From Moritella yayanosii (lineage in GTDB: Bacteria > Pseudomonadota > Gammaproteobacteria > Enterobacterales > Moritellaceae), in the NCBI RefSeq assembly GCF_900465055.1, contig NZ_LS483250.1, positions 682,001-746,000 on the forward strand: a stretch of DNA of 64,000 bases, given 5' to 3'. The translations under genes and the position numbers were made by a program. Below the pieces are notes generated by a model. That model did not search any database. It was not told the DNA's origin and saw nothing but the letters and a program-made list of their open reading frames with translations. Positions within the stretch are counted from its first letter, which is position 1. The number at the start of each line of letters is the position of its first letter. Below, in pieces: positions 9,284 through 17,196 of this stretch.

Positions 9284-9721
9284 ACGCGTGAAGAAACTTT
9301 ATGACCTGGACTCAATTAAAGACATTCCGGCAGCAGATCTTCCGTTCAAACCTTGACGAGATCTGGGATGGTACGATAGCGTTCTTTGCTGAGCGTGATC
9401 CAGAAATGCTAGCACGTGCGAAAAGTAGTCCTAAGCGTAAAATGGCACTGATCTTCCGTTGGTATCTTGGTCTTTCTTCATGTTGGTCAAATACCGGCGA
9501 GAAGGGACGTGAAATGGATTACCAGATTTGGGCAGGTCCAATTAGGTGCATTTAACAGCTGGGTGAAAGGTTCTTACCTTGAAGACTATACTCGCCGTGG
9601 CGCTGTTGATGTTGCCTTGCACATGCTTAAAGGTGCCGCGTATTTAGAACGTGTAAATCAGTTGAAATTGCAAGGTGTTAGCTTAAGTACTGAATTGGCG
9701 AGCTATCGTACAAGTGATTAA
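9284..9721 (+). pseudogene. Second, decayed copy of the pfaD 3' end
   Basis: This stretch aligns with pfaD bases about 7740-8211 and ends with the same stop codon and following TAATGTTGATTAG. It has no 5' half. Relative to pfaD it lacks 12 bases (after the GACCTG that matches 7764), about 23 bases between two short GCAGA repeats near 9333, and 2 bases near 9542, so the frame is broken and two overlapping 84-codon ORFs remain. Most substitutions against pfaD fall at third codon positions, so the copy diverged while still under selection as a functional pfaD and decayed later. The transcription terminator right after it (9772-9813) may be the original pfaD terminator. Confidence 0.88.
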
Positions 9722-9771
9722 TGTTGATTAGTGACAATGATTAATAAAAGCGCCTGAGGGTGCGAATATTA

Positions 9772-9813
9772 CCCCGTTATCACAGGCTTATTCCCTGTTA
9801 ACGGGGTTTTTTT
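9772..9813 (+). terminator. Rho-independent terminator behind the pfaD remnant
   Basis: CCCCGTTA (9772-9779) pairs with TAACGGGG (9799-9806). An inner ACAGG/CCTGT stem stacks on it after a 2-base bulge, and seven T follow. It lies about 50 bases after the stop of the decayed pfaD end, so it probably once terminated the pfa operon. Confidence 0.75.
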
Positions 9814-9906
9814 ATGTGTAATGAATAGCAGTAATGGCACTCACAAGTACTAATTATTAATTGCGTATATATTGGCTTTACTTAAAAACCCCATTTCCGA
9901 CACACC

Positions 9907-10089
9907 CTATTTTAACTTTCCCATACCTTTTCGCATCTTGTTTTCTCGATATGGAATGAAGTATTGCCGTGTTATTTGGTCTGCTCTAGCGTGGCCTAAG
10001 TCTGAATCAATCATAATTAAGTGTCGATGTTCTGCAGCACCAGTTTTAAGCTGTTGACCATGGTAGTGAACCACAACACTTGGCTTCAT
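9907..10089 (-). CDS. Hypothetical 60-residue ORF after the SIR2-like gene
   Basis: The start codon lies 11 bases past the stop of the SIR2-like frame on the same strand, with no clear ribosome binding site. The peptide is rich in Arg, Lys and His and ends in a basic run. I do not recognise it. It may be the tail of a broken gene, or not coding at all. The other-strand ORF over the same bases (9872-10057) looks no better. The rest of 9814-10100 shows nothing else. Confidence 0.25.
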   Translation of the reverse strand: MKPSVVVHYHGQQLKTGAAEHRHLIMIDSDLGHARADQITRQYFIPYRENKMRKGMGKLK

Positions 10090-10100
10090 TAAGAATTAAG

Positions 10101-11717
10101 TTATTGCTCGGAAGAAATTTTATTTTCAATTTCTTGACTCAAATTTTGCGTAGCAGGATTATCAGGAAATAACTTAGCTGCTTTTTTGGCAAACAACAAA
10201 GCTTCTTCAAAGCGACCTAAATCGCGTAAAACTTCAGCATAAGTTGTCACATGAAAGTGTCCAGGTTCGATAGAAAGCGATTTCTCACACCAGGTTATAG
10301 CTTCATCGGGGCGTTTCTGATTTAACAGGAAAACAGCGTAGTTACCCAGAATATCGGTGTTTTCCGGCTCAATGGCCAACGCTTTCTGGTAATGCTCTTC
10401 CGCCTCTAGATATCGCTCCATTTGACTCAACAGGTTTGCGTAGTTACCCCAAATACGTGCATGGTTGGGCTCAATGGCTAACGCTTTCAGGTAATGCTCT
10501 TTAGCCTCTGGGTATCGTTGTTCACTTCTTAATAGTTCAGCATAGTTATTTATCAATTGATAAGACTCAGGCAACTGCTTAAGTGCCGCCTGATATTGTT
10601 TTTCTTTTTCATTAATATCATCAAGTGTATTAATATAGAGAATCCAATCAACCCAGTCGCGTTGTTCAACAGAAACATGTGTAGTGAGCTGTTCTTTTAG
10701 CTCTGAAGAACCATGCTCACTCATATCAATAACTTGCTTATCAAGTGTATTTAGTAATTTTTTCGTACGAGCTTCGACTTTCTCTTTTTGCTTCTCTCGG
10801 TCATAACCTAAAACGTCACCAATTCTGAGCATCAACTCGTCAAATCCAGGCGTTGCCACTAATACTCCATTGTGCATCTCCATCAGCCCTTGAATATCTT
10901 GATTTGGTTCTTCACCTTTTTCGTAATAACACCAGAAAGGGCGTCCAGAGATGTCTCTCTTATCTAAACCTTTTAGAAAGTCCATCAAACTCCCATCATT
11001 ACCACCATAGCCAATGAAGATCGGAGTATAGAATTTAAAAATATTTTTCAAAGCTCCAGTCCACTGACTTGCTAACTTCGCTACACCATCTTCAGTATTT
11101 ATTGGAGAGGTAAATAAATCACGATGAATCTTAGCCACAATAGAACGGCGGGACATAGGCTTCAAGTAGGAGGCGAGCGATTCATGACCAATTACATGAG
11201 GGTAGTGTTCACCATAAATCGACAAAGCATCGGCAACAAGATTGTCGAAATTAGTCGTGATGACCATATTATGTTGGCCAGACGAAAGTATCCAGGCTAA
11301 AACCGCGTATCCTAAGCTTGGTTTGCTCTGTTCAATGGCTCTTTCCAGCTCTGCGTAGCCTGAATCGTGGTCACCATCAAAGCAATGCTCAAAAATAGTT
11401 GGATAATGCTTAGCTAAGTTTTTGGCGTCCCAATCATCTATTTCGAGAGGGTTTTTTTCCAACCATTGTTCAAATTTATCAGGTTTAACTCCAGAGCAAT
11501 CCCTTTCGTATAACTGCTCTTTTGCGAAGTTTACTTTCTTGCTATGTGCGGCCAAGCATAATCCCTTATGCGCTATGAAAAATGAACTTGTAATTAATTT
11601 TTCATCACATCTTCTGCCCAGTCCAAACCACACGCCCGATAAGTGCCAGTTCTTCACCGTCCAATTGCGATTTTGTGATCTCCCAAGGGTCATACATAGA
11701 ATTATCAGACTTAACAC
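10101..11717 (-). pseudogene. SIR2-like domain plus TPR protein, N-terminus missing
   Basis: The frame is open over 538 codons, but only from about residue 55 does it look like protein of this family. The SIR2_2 region has NMVITTNFDNLVADAL and, further on, FIGYGGNDGSLMDFL, which match the NAD-binding parts of SIR2-like proteins in phage defence and NAD depletion. The C-terminal third is made of tetratricopeptide repeats (for example AEEHYQKALAIEPENTDILG). The N-terminal glycine-rich GAG loop of SIR2 domains is absent. Codons upstream of about 11605 are the out-of-frame tail of the S24 repressor remnant, and no in-frame ATG lies between that junction and the NMVITTN stretch. I read it as a 5'-truncated, probably inactive gene. 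A non-ATG start near 11555-11600 could still give a product. Confidence 0.62.
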
Positions 11718-11877
11718 GAATAATGCCGCCTGGTAACATCTGCAATCGCTTCACCAATAAGTTATTGTCATGGCGCATGACATAAACCCCATCAGATAAA
11801 TTATCCACATCACAATTAACCATGATTATAGAGCCGTTCTTTAATGTAGGCAGTATGCTGTTACTGTCTAGCGTGCA
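11605..11877 (-). pseudogene. Remnant of an S24-family (CI/LexA-type) phage repressor
   Basis: The frame runs from a stop codon at 11878-11880 to its own stop at 11605. It encodes the C-terminal S24 peptidase domain: NSILPTLKNGSIIMVN, carrying the catalytic Ser, and LLVKRLQ, carrying the Lys. The homology begins before the first ATG (11823), so the DNA-binding half of the protein has been lost rather than being encoded from that ATG. CI-like repressors hold prophages silent and self-cleave during the SOS response. The remnant touches the headless SIR2-like frame, which suggests one deletion that removed the ends of both genes. Confidence 0.72.
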
Positions 11878-11901
11878 TTACAGCATCTTCGAATATATTT
11901 G

Positions 11902-11965
11902 TATCATTTTGATATAAATGCTTGACCGAAAAGAAGCCGTACACCATAATTATATCAAATTGATA
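11902..11965. promoter_or_regulatory. Two TATCA-N3-TGATA palindromes, candidate operators
   Basis: TATCATTTTGATA lies at 11902-11914 and TATCAAATTGATA at 11953-11965, with centres 51 bp apart (about five helical turns). The second is extended to a 17-bp palindrome (11951-11967). They sit between the headless S24 repressor on the - strand and the toxin-antitoxin pair on the + strand, upstream of a TATAAT box at 12001-12006. Binding by the HTH antitoxin or by the lost repressor is inference. Confidence 0.5.
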
Positions 11966-12074
11966 TAAACAATCAGCGCAATAAGTAATGATTATATTAT
12001 TATAATATCCATTGAGTGGTGTTAGGCGAGGGCACTACACTTATGGGCAATGATTGCATAGTAGAGAGAAAACT

Positions 12075-12416
12075 ATGAGTAAATCAGAACCTTTGAAAAT
12101 TGTAGAGTTTCCTTTAACTGCTCGGTCAGCAAAATTAATTCTTCGTGATTTAGCTGAGAATCACACAAATAGAATTAAATTTTCAAAACATGCTAGAGAT
12201 AGACTTTCTCAGCGAGATATTACTATCCAGCAAGTACTTTGTATTTTTAAAAGTAATTCTAATCGATTTCATGAACAACCACACCAAACTGCTGGCGGTG
12301 ATTGGCAAATGAACATTGAAGGCATTGCTTCGGGTGATTCAATTAGGATCCCGTTAGTATTAAGAAAGCATGAAGATGACCCTTCTGTATTAGTGATTAC
12401 TGTTATTAGTATTTAG
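12075..12416 (+). CDS. DUF4258-like protein, putative toxin of a type II pair
   Basis: 113 residues. FSKHARDRLSQRDITIQQV is the characteristic N-terminal part of DUF4258 proteins (KHA.ER..QR.I), small RelE/MqsR-like proteins commonly paired with an HTH antitoxin. The frame can be extended to a TTG at 12054, but ATG 12075 has GAGAG just upstream and is the better start. The partner begins 72 bases after the stop. Toxin activity (presumably mRNA cleavage or translation block) is inferred from family and pairing. The gene is AT-rich and sits among phage remnants, which suggests acquisition by transfer. Confidence 0.7.
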   Translation: MSKSEPLKIVEFPLTARSAKLILRDLAENHTNRIKFSKHARDRLSQRDITIQQVLCIFKSNSNRFHEQPHQTAGGDWQMNIEGIASGDSIRIPLVLRKHEDDPSVLVITVISI

Positions 12417-12488
12417 TTATTAACGTCAGGAATTATTGATCCTAGCTTTGATTACTTAGCAAAGTATTTATTTCAAATCGGAGTTAAC

Positions 12489-12938
12489 ATGAGTAAGTCA
12501 TACCACTATACAGAGTGTGGTCTACCAAATGTGCATCTAAAAAATGGCTACACTCTTGAAATTATTGATGGCGAAGAATACCTAAGTATCGACGATATGA
12601 ACGGTTTACATAATGCCATTGGTTCTCAAGTTGTGGATAAAAACCAGGGCTTAACTGGTGATGAATTTAAGTTCTTACGATTACAGTTTAACCATTCTCG
12701 CAGAGTACTTGGCGAGCTATTGGGTATAGACCAACAAACTGTAGGCCGTTGGGAAAAAGAAGAAACAGCAATTCCTAAAACAGTTGATGCCACTATGCGT
12801 CAGTTATTTTTAGAATTATTAAATGAAGATAGTAATTTAAGTTATCTACTTGAAAAGTTAGCAGACAGAGAAGCTAAAACACTAATGTCTGAAATCATTC
12901 TTGAAGAGAAAGATCATCAGTGGCTTAAAGCTGTGTAA
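12489..12938 (+). CDS. HTH antitoxin/regulator, MqsA-like
   Basis: 149 residues. The N-terminus YHYTECGLPNVHLKNGY and a later LTGDEFKFLR, followed by a helix-turn-helix (RRVLGELLGIDQQTVGRWEK, about 78-97), match the widespread family of MqsA/HigA-type antitoxins found next to DUF4258 genes. It should bind the promoter of the pair and neutralise the upstream protein. SD-like GGAG lies 6 bases before the ATG. Gene order is toxin first, antitoxin second, as in MqsRA and HigBA. The hairpin at 12972-12992 ends the unit. Confidence 0.78.
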   Translation: MSKSYHYTECGLPNVHLKNGYTLEIIDGEEYLSIDDMNGLHNAIGSQVVDKNQGLTGDEFKFLRLQFNHSRRVLGELLGIDQQTVGRWEKEETAIPKTVDATMRQLFLELLNEDSNLSYLLEKLADREAKTLMSEIILEEKDHQWLKAV

Positions 12939-12971
12939 GTAAAAATATATTTTGTGTTGCTAAGTATAACA

Positions 12972-12992
12972 AAACCCTCTTAACGAGGGTTT
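12972..12992 (+). terminator. Terminator-like hairpin after the toxin-antitoxin pair
   Basis: AAACCCTC (12972-12979) pairs with GAGGGTTT (12985-12992) around a 5-base loop, 33 bases past the antitoxin stop. Only three T follow, so it is a weak or bidirectional terminator. Confidence 0.55.
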
Positions 12993-13098
12993 CTACGTTG
13001 AGCATCTTTGAAGTGCTAGAGTCAATCAGACGGTTAAATCGGGCATTGCTTATGGCGTTATAGCTCAAATCATATATTGTTATCTACACGTTAATTGC

Positions 13099-13191
13099 GT
13101 ACGCTTAGATTATGAAATGTCGGATTTATCCGCAGATCAAAAGAAACAGTTAAAAGCTTTTATGGAGGTATTGCGCAATGAGCAATCGTGA
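13099..13191 (+). pseudogene. C-terminal remnant of a HigB/RelE-like toxin
   Basis: The last 30 codons of a toxin frame remain, reading VRLDYEMSDLSADQKKQLKA and then a short tail to the stop at 13189. The frame stays open upstream but stops resembling the family there, so the 5' part has been replaced. The 14-base overlap with the next start codon (13178) is the usual toxin-antitoxin arrangement. Assignment is from recall of similar pairs in marine Gammaproteobacteria. Confidence 0.5.
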
Positions 13192-13306
13192 TTTATTTTC
13201 AGAATTAAGTTCAGCTCTTGTTGAATCAAAAGAGCATTCCGAGGGTAAACTTACCCTTAAAACACATCAGAAACTAGATCGGGTATTTTATATTGTTAAT
13301 CCATGA
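13178..13306 (+). pseudogene. N-terminal remnant of a HigA-like antitoxin
   Basis: A 42-codon frame beginning MSNRDLFSELSSALVESKEH and then GKLTLKTH, which is how the N-terminus of many HigA-type antitoxins reads before their HTH domain. After about residue 32 the resemblance ends and the frame closes at 13304, so the DNA-binding half is gone. With the preceding toxin tail it shows that a second toxin-antitoxin pair once stood here and was cut from both sides. Confidence 0.5.
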
Positions 13307-13553
13307 CTGTTCTAGAATTACAAAAGAAAAAGCGAATATATCTCAAGAAGAAGATGGCCACTGGGTATTGCAGTTATATACTGAGGCAACTGAACATGAT
13401 TTAGAAGAAAACCATCACTTAGAAGAAGTTGGAGAAATGATCAATGAGGTTATTATTGAAATTGATCATTGTCCTTACTGTGGTGACAAGCTATTAGAAA
13501 GTAATAAGCCCGCTGAAATTGGTTTCATATTCAGCGACTATTCAACATGGTAA
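13293..13553 (+). CDS. Small zinc-ribbon-like protein, probably a 5'-truncated fragment
   Basis: 86 codons from a TTG. The C-terminal half has CPYCGDKL, a zinc-ribbon knuckle, after a very acidic stretch (EATEHDLEENHHLEEVGEM). No ribosome site precedes the TTG, which lies inside the end of the antitoxin remnant, so the true 5' end is probably lost. A phage or phage-like origin would fit the neighbours. The function is unknown. Confidence 0.4.
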   Translation: MLIHDCSRITKEKANISQEEDGHWVLQLYTEATEHDLEENHHLEEVGEMINEVIIEIDHCPYCGDKLLESNKPAEIGFIFSDYSTW

Positions 13554-13581
13554 AGTTTAGCCATAACAAGCTGCAATAAGC

Positions 13582-13767
13582 CGGCCTGCAATTGGTTGGG
13601 TATGCGCAATCGGTCTTGCCTTTCCTTTTATCCTGAATCCGTTAATAGAGTGGGCTGGTGGTACTGGTCCTCAAATTCCAATGGATCAACTTATGGCGTT
13701 AGTCGTGGCACTACTTGGGCTTGGAACACTCCGCACATTTGAAAAATTGGCGGGTAGAGCAAAATAA
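13582..13767 (+). pseudogene. C-terminal remnant of a phage holin (3-TM type)
   Basis: 61 codons to a stop at 13765, reading RPAIGWVCAIGLAFPFILNP, then LIEWAGG and a second hydrophobic segment MALVVALLGLGTL. RPAIGW followed by a membrane segment is typical of the C-terminal half of three-TM phage/GTA holins. There is no start codon or N-terminal part, and a stop lies a few codons upstream. It is the clearest sign that a prophage once occupied this region. The bases from here to the next gene (13912) show nothing else. Confidence 0.6.
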
Positions 13768-13911
13768 AATTTATCAATCACAATCACAATCACATGACCT
13801 ATGATCGGGATGACTAGTCAGAAAAAAACGATGGAAATGACTATTATCAATTTCATTGGGCAATATCAGTCGTAAGATAATAACCCTCATTACAAAATTA
13901 AAGTGGTTACC

Positions 13912-14490
13912 ATGAAAGTTGATCTAAATAGCCGTTACGGCTTAAATCCTGCACACAGTGAAGTAGTCGAGGCGTGCAAATTTATTGAGCCGTGCGATAC
14001 GTTAGATATGGGTTGTTCGAATGGGCGTAATGCGTTGTATCTCGGCCAGCTCGGATTTAACGTTACCGCCATAGATATTAATCCTGGTGCCATTGATATG
14101 CTGCAAAGCATTATTACTGAAGAGAAACTGGATAATATTAAGGCTCAAGTGCACGACATTAACAGTGCGAGTCTTGGTGAGGGCTATGATAAGGGCTATG
14201 GCTTTATCTCCTGTACCGTAACCTTAATGTTTATCAGCCCAGCTAATGTTGATGCTGTTCTTGCCGATATGCAAAAGCGTACTCAGCCTGGCGGTTATAA
14301 CCTAATTGTTTGCGCCATGAGCACTGAAGAACACCCGTGTCCGGTTCCGTTTCCTTTTACCTTAAAAGCAGGGCAGTTACGTGAGGCTTATACGGGCTGG
14401 GATCTAATTAAGTACAATGAAGATGTAGGTACTATGCACAATGGCGCGAAATTACAGTTTGCGACCATGTTGGCACGTAAACCTAGCTAA
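13912..14490 (+). CDS. tehB: TehB-like SAM-dependent methyltransferase
   Basis: 192 residues, the length of TehB. It opens with the family's N-terminal signature (SRYGLNPAHSEVVEA) and has the SAM-binding motif LDMGCSNGRNALYL at about residues 32-45, then the acidic strand-2 end AIDIN. TehB methylates tellurite or a related oxyanion and confers tolerance. The true substrate in marine bacteria is not settled. A GTG three codons upstream is possible, but ATG 13912 fits the family. The ribosome site is weak. It stands alone between the phage remnants and the next gene. Confidence 0.82.
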   Translation: MKVDLNSRYGLNPAHSEVVEACKFIEPCDTLDMGCSNGRNALYLGQLGFNVTAIDINPGAIDMLQSIITEEKLDNIKAQVHDINSASLGEGYDKGYGFISCTVTLMFISPANVDAVLADMQKRTQPGGYNLIVCAMSTEEHPCPVPFPFTLKAGQLREAYTGWDLIKYNEDVGTMHNGAKLQFATMLARKPS

Positions 14491-14567
14491 AACAAATAAG
14501 ACACCATTGTTACATCTATTTAATTCAATGCTACCTTTATGGTAAACAAACACATAAGGACATTAAA

Positions 14568-15188
14568 ATGGATTTTGATTGGATAGAGTGGTTCGGTTAT
14601 CTGGCATCGTTAGTCGTTCTTATTTCCCTGACAATGACGTCAATCATAAAGCTAAGGGTAATTAACTTCATTGGTTGTCTGTTGTTTGCTGCGTTTGCCT
14701 ATTTAATTGATTCTTTACCGACGATGTTAATGAATCTGGGTATAGCTGGAATCAATGTTTACTTTTTATGGAACATTCATTCGGCAAAGGAACAGTTCAA
14801 GCTAATTGTTGCATCGGCTAATTCTGAGTATTTTGAGCATTTTATTTCAACAAATCAGGGCGAAGTTGAACTGCAGACATCTGTAGACGAACTTAAAGAA
14901 GCCAATACGGTGTTTTATATGCTCAGGAATAACAGCATCGCGGGTGTATTAGTTGGCAATAATAGTGAACAAGGTGTGTTGTCTGTGCTATTGGACTATG
15001 TCACACCGGAATACCGTGATTTTAAGTTGGCGAAATATTACTATGAGTCGCACCCTGATGTACTCAAACACAGAGGGATCAATACACTCATGGCGACACC
15101 GACGACGCAGGAACACAGAGAGTATTTGCTCAAAGTGGGTTTTCAGCTTGTTGATGGAACAGAGGGTGTTTATCAGAAACAACTATAA
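14568..15188 (+). CDS. Inner-membrane protein with a C-terminal GNAT-like domain
   Basis: 206 residues. The first 70 or so hold three hydrophobic segments (FGYLASLVVLISLTM, IGCLLFAAFAYL, MLMNLGIAGINVYFLW), resembling YgjV-type small membrane proteins. The rest is soluble and ends YLLKVGFQLVDG, which looks like the final strand of an acetyltransferase (GNAT) fold; YVTPEYRDFKLAKYYYES also reads like the GNAT P-x-x-R-x-x-x-x-A-x segment. AAGGA lies 6 bases before the ATG. A membrane-tethered acetyltransferase-like protein is the best description. Substrate and role are unknown. Confidence 0.6.
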   Translation: MDFDWIEWFGYLASLVVLISLTMTSIIKLRVINFIGCLLFAAFAYLIDSLPTMLMNLGIAGINVYFLWNIHSAKEQFKLIVASANSEYFEHFISTNQGEVELQTSVDELKEANTVFYMLRNNSIAGVLVGNNSEQGVLSVLLDYVTPEYRDFKLAKYYYESHPDVLKHRGINTLMATPTTQEHREYLLKVGFQLVDGTEGVYQKQL

Positions 15189-15226
15189 GGGTGTTGTGTC
15201 TTAATGAACTAGATCACACGGTATTA

Positions 15227-15256
15227 AAGACCCCATCATTGAGGTCTTCCATTTTT
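15227..15256 (+). terminator. Terminator between convergent genes
   Basis: AAGACC (15227-15232) pairs with GGTCTT (15243-15248), with ATTTTT after it. It lies between the + strand gene ending at 15188 and the - strand kinase gene ending at 15262. Confidence 0.55.
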
Positions 15257-15261
15257 CAGAA

Positions 15262-17196
15262 TTAAACAGACATTTCTTGCCCTTTATCTGCTTTGGTAAA
15301 CAAACTCTCCGCTTTTTTAATCACTCTTGAGTCTGATTTTATTTTACCTGTCACGATCAGTTTTAAGTAACGATTGGCTAAGTCTCGACGCAGTTTAATT
15401 AACGGTTTAAAGTTTACCGGTAGATATTGGTTATATTTATTCTGTTGTGTATAAATACGATCCAGTGATTTTTGGTTTTTAGCGTTTTTGATTGCCGCTA
15501 TCCAATAATCAAACTGATCTTGGTAAAAGGTTTCAGCCGCATTGAATGGAAATTCTCCGCTTTGTTCTGATGCTTGATAGTCAGTGAGCGTGTTAATGGC
15601 AGATATTAACTCGGGCTGTGTTAACAAGGTTTGAAGCTCAGGTACCGAATCTTTAAACAGTAACTCTCCAGGGGCAAGCAGGGTGTTAATTTGACGATAA
15701 TTATAATCTATTAAAGCTGTTTTCAGCTGTTTAGCATATAAGCTGATAGCTTGCTCGGACGGGATGATTTTGTAATCGGCATCAACTTGTTTTATATCCT
15801 GCTCTAGGGTAAATAGATCCATGCCCTCGCTGTCAAGTTTATAATTGGCCCGTAATAACCGCTGCTCAATATTAGCGACCAGGATTGATCGAGCTGATAC
15901 TCTTTGACCTTCCACATACTGTTCTATATCGGTGAGCTTCACTGAGTCAGGGTATAGAGCCATTGTTTCTGCGATTAACGCTGACATTTGGTAGAAGTCC
16001 GGATAACGTGAGTTTGGATCCTGCATAATGCGGTTTACTTTTGCAATATGATAATCGATCACCTCATCACGTTTTTGGCGCAAAACACCGGCTTTAATGG
16101 TCAAGGTTTCAGTATTTAAATCCGCTAATGAATTCATAAATACTTCAACACTTGAATTAACTAAACCATCCACACTCGATATATGCGCTTGCTGCGTGAT
16201 CTGCTGTTTAGTAATTACATTGTCCATATAATAAAAATAACCCACTGAACCTAGTACGGTAAGTAACGGCAAGACAGTTGAAAACACCGGAAACGGCTTG
16301 CGGGCTAGTTTAGCTTGCCACTGTTGGATGCTGACTGGACGTTCTGCATTTTTTAGTGCCAGTGCTGAACGCAACATGGCCCAATTCTTACTACTGAGTT
16401 TAGTTAACTTTTTAGCGGTGATCTTATCAGTAATGGCCTGATCTGCTGGCTTACGTAAATACGGATGTTTACTCGACAGTAATTCATAAAATATACAGCC
16501 GAGTGAAAACAAATCATCACTTTCTGATGGTTGCTGACCCTGCAGTAACTCGGCACTGGCATAAGCAGGTGTATAACCGCTTAATACGTTATTATGTTCA
16601 ACATTATCACTGGCAAATTCATCGGCATGATCCTGAAGTACGCGTGCGACACCAAAATCAAAAACCTTGATATCACCATTACGGGTATGCATGATATTGG
16701 CCGGTTTTAAATCTGTGTGCACGATGCCATTTTTGTGCGCAAACTTAAGTGCATTAGCGACTTGCGAAATGATTTTTTCAGCACCTTTATACGTCAGACC
16801 TTTGGGTTTTGACCGTGATATAACTTGATCAAGGGTTTCACCATCCAGCCACTCCATAATGATAAAACACAGTTTATCTTCTTTATCGACATCATAAACA
16901 CGAATGATATTAGGGTGGGAGAGCGCCATTGTTTTGTGTGCTTCTCTAAACAGTAACTGCTGTGCTTCTTTGTTTTTAGTATATTGTGGTTGCAGGACTT
17001 TTATCGCTACGTAAGGATCATCAACGCCCGCTTTACTTAATAGTAAGTCTTTGGCTTTATATATATCACTCATACCACCAGAGCCGATATGTGTTTCTAA
17101 CTCATAACGGTCTTTTAATATTCGTCCTGTAAGCGTAGCTGTATCAACTTCGTCTTTTGAACTAGTGCTATCTAATAGCGTTTTATCTTGTACCAC
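15262..17196 (-). CDS. ppkA: PpkA-type T6SS Ser/Thr protein kinase
   Basis: 644 residues. The cytoplasmic N-terminal Hanks-type kinase shows the Gly loop GSGGMSDIYKA (38 onward), VAIKVL, the catalytic loop HTDLKPANIM (Asp162) and DFGVAR. A single membrane segment follows near 302-325 (STVLPLLTVLGSVGYFYY), then about 320 residues predicted outside the membrane. In T6SS clusters such a kinase phosphorylates the FHA protein to switch assembly on and is opposed by PppA; both partners are encoded here. The frame opens at 17259, but a GTG at 17196 has AGGAG 7 bases upstream and is the likely start. It is transcribed divergently from tagH. Confidence 0.88.
   Translation of the reverse strand: MVQDKTLLDSTSSKDEVDTATLTGRILKDRYELETHIGSGGMSDIYKAKDLLLSKAGVDDPYVAIKVLQPQYTKNKEAQQLLFREAHKTMALSHPNIIRVYDVDKEDKLCFIIMEWLDGETLDQVISRSKPKGLTYKGAEKIISQVANALKFAHKNGIVHTDLKPANIMHTRNGDIKVFDFGVARVLQDHADEFASDNVEHNNVLSGYTPAYASAELLQGQQPSESDDLFSLGCIFYELLSSKHPYLRKPADQAITDKITAKKLTKLSSKNWAMLRSALALKNAERPVSIQQWQAKLARKPFPVFSTVLPLLTVLGSVGYFYYMDNVITKQQITQQAHISSVDGLVNSSVEVFMNSLADLNTETLTIKAGVLRQKRDEVIDYHIAKVNRIMQDPNSRYPDFYQMSALIAETMALYPDSVKLTDIEQYVEGQRVSARSILVANIEQRLLRANYKLDSEGMDLFTLEQDIKQVDADYKIIPSEQAISLYAKQLKTALIDYNYRQINTLLAPGELLFKDSVPELQTLLTQPELISAINTLTDYQASEQSGEFPFNAAETFYQDQFDYWIAAIKNAKNQKSLDRIYTQQNKYNQYLPVNFKPLIKLRRDLANRYLKLIVTGKIKSDSRVIKKAESLFTKADKGQEMSV

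Noticed and set aside
9301-9721. Two overlapping 84-codon ORFs as real genes
   Set aside because: Both are pieces of the pfaD 3' end separated by a frameshift, with no start region of their own.
9872-10057. Small + strand ORF
   Set aside because: No ribosome site and no recognisable features; it lies over an equally doubtful ORF on the other strand.
11605-11823. 72-residue ORF from ATG 11823 as a complete small gene
   Set aside because: Family similarity (the S24 catalytic Ser region) extends upstream of this ATG, so it is the tail of a longer lost gene.
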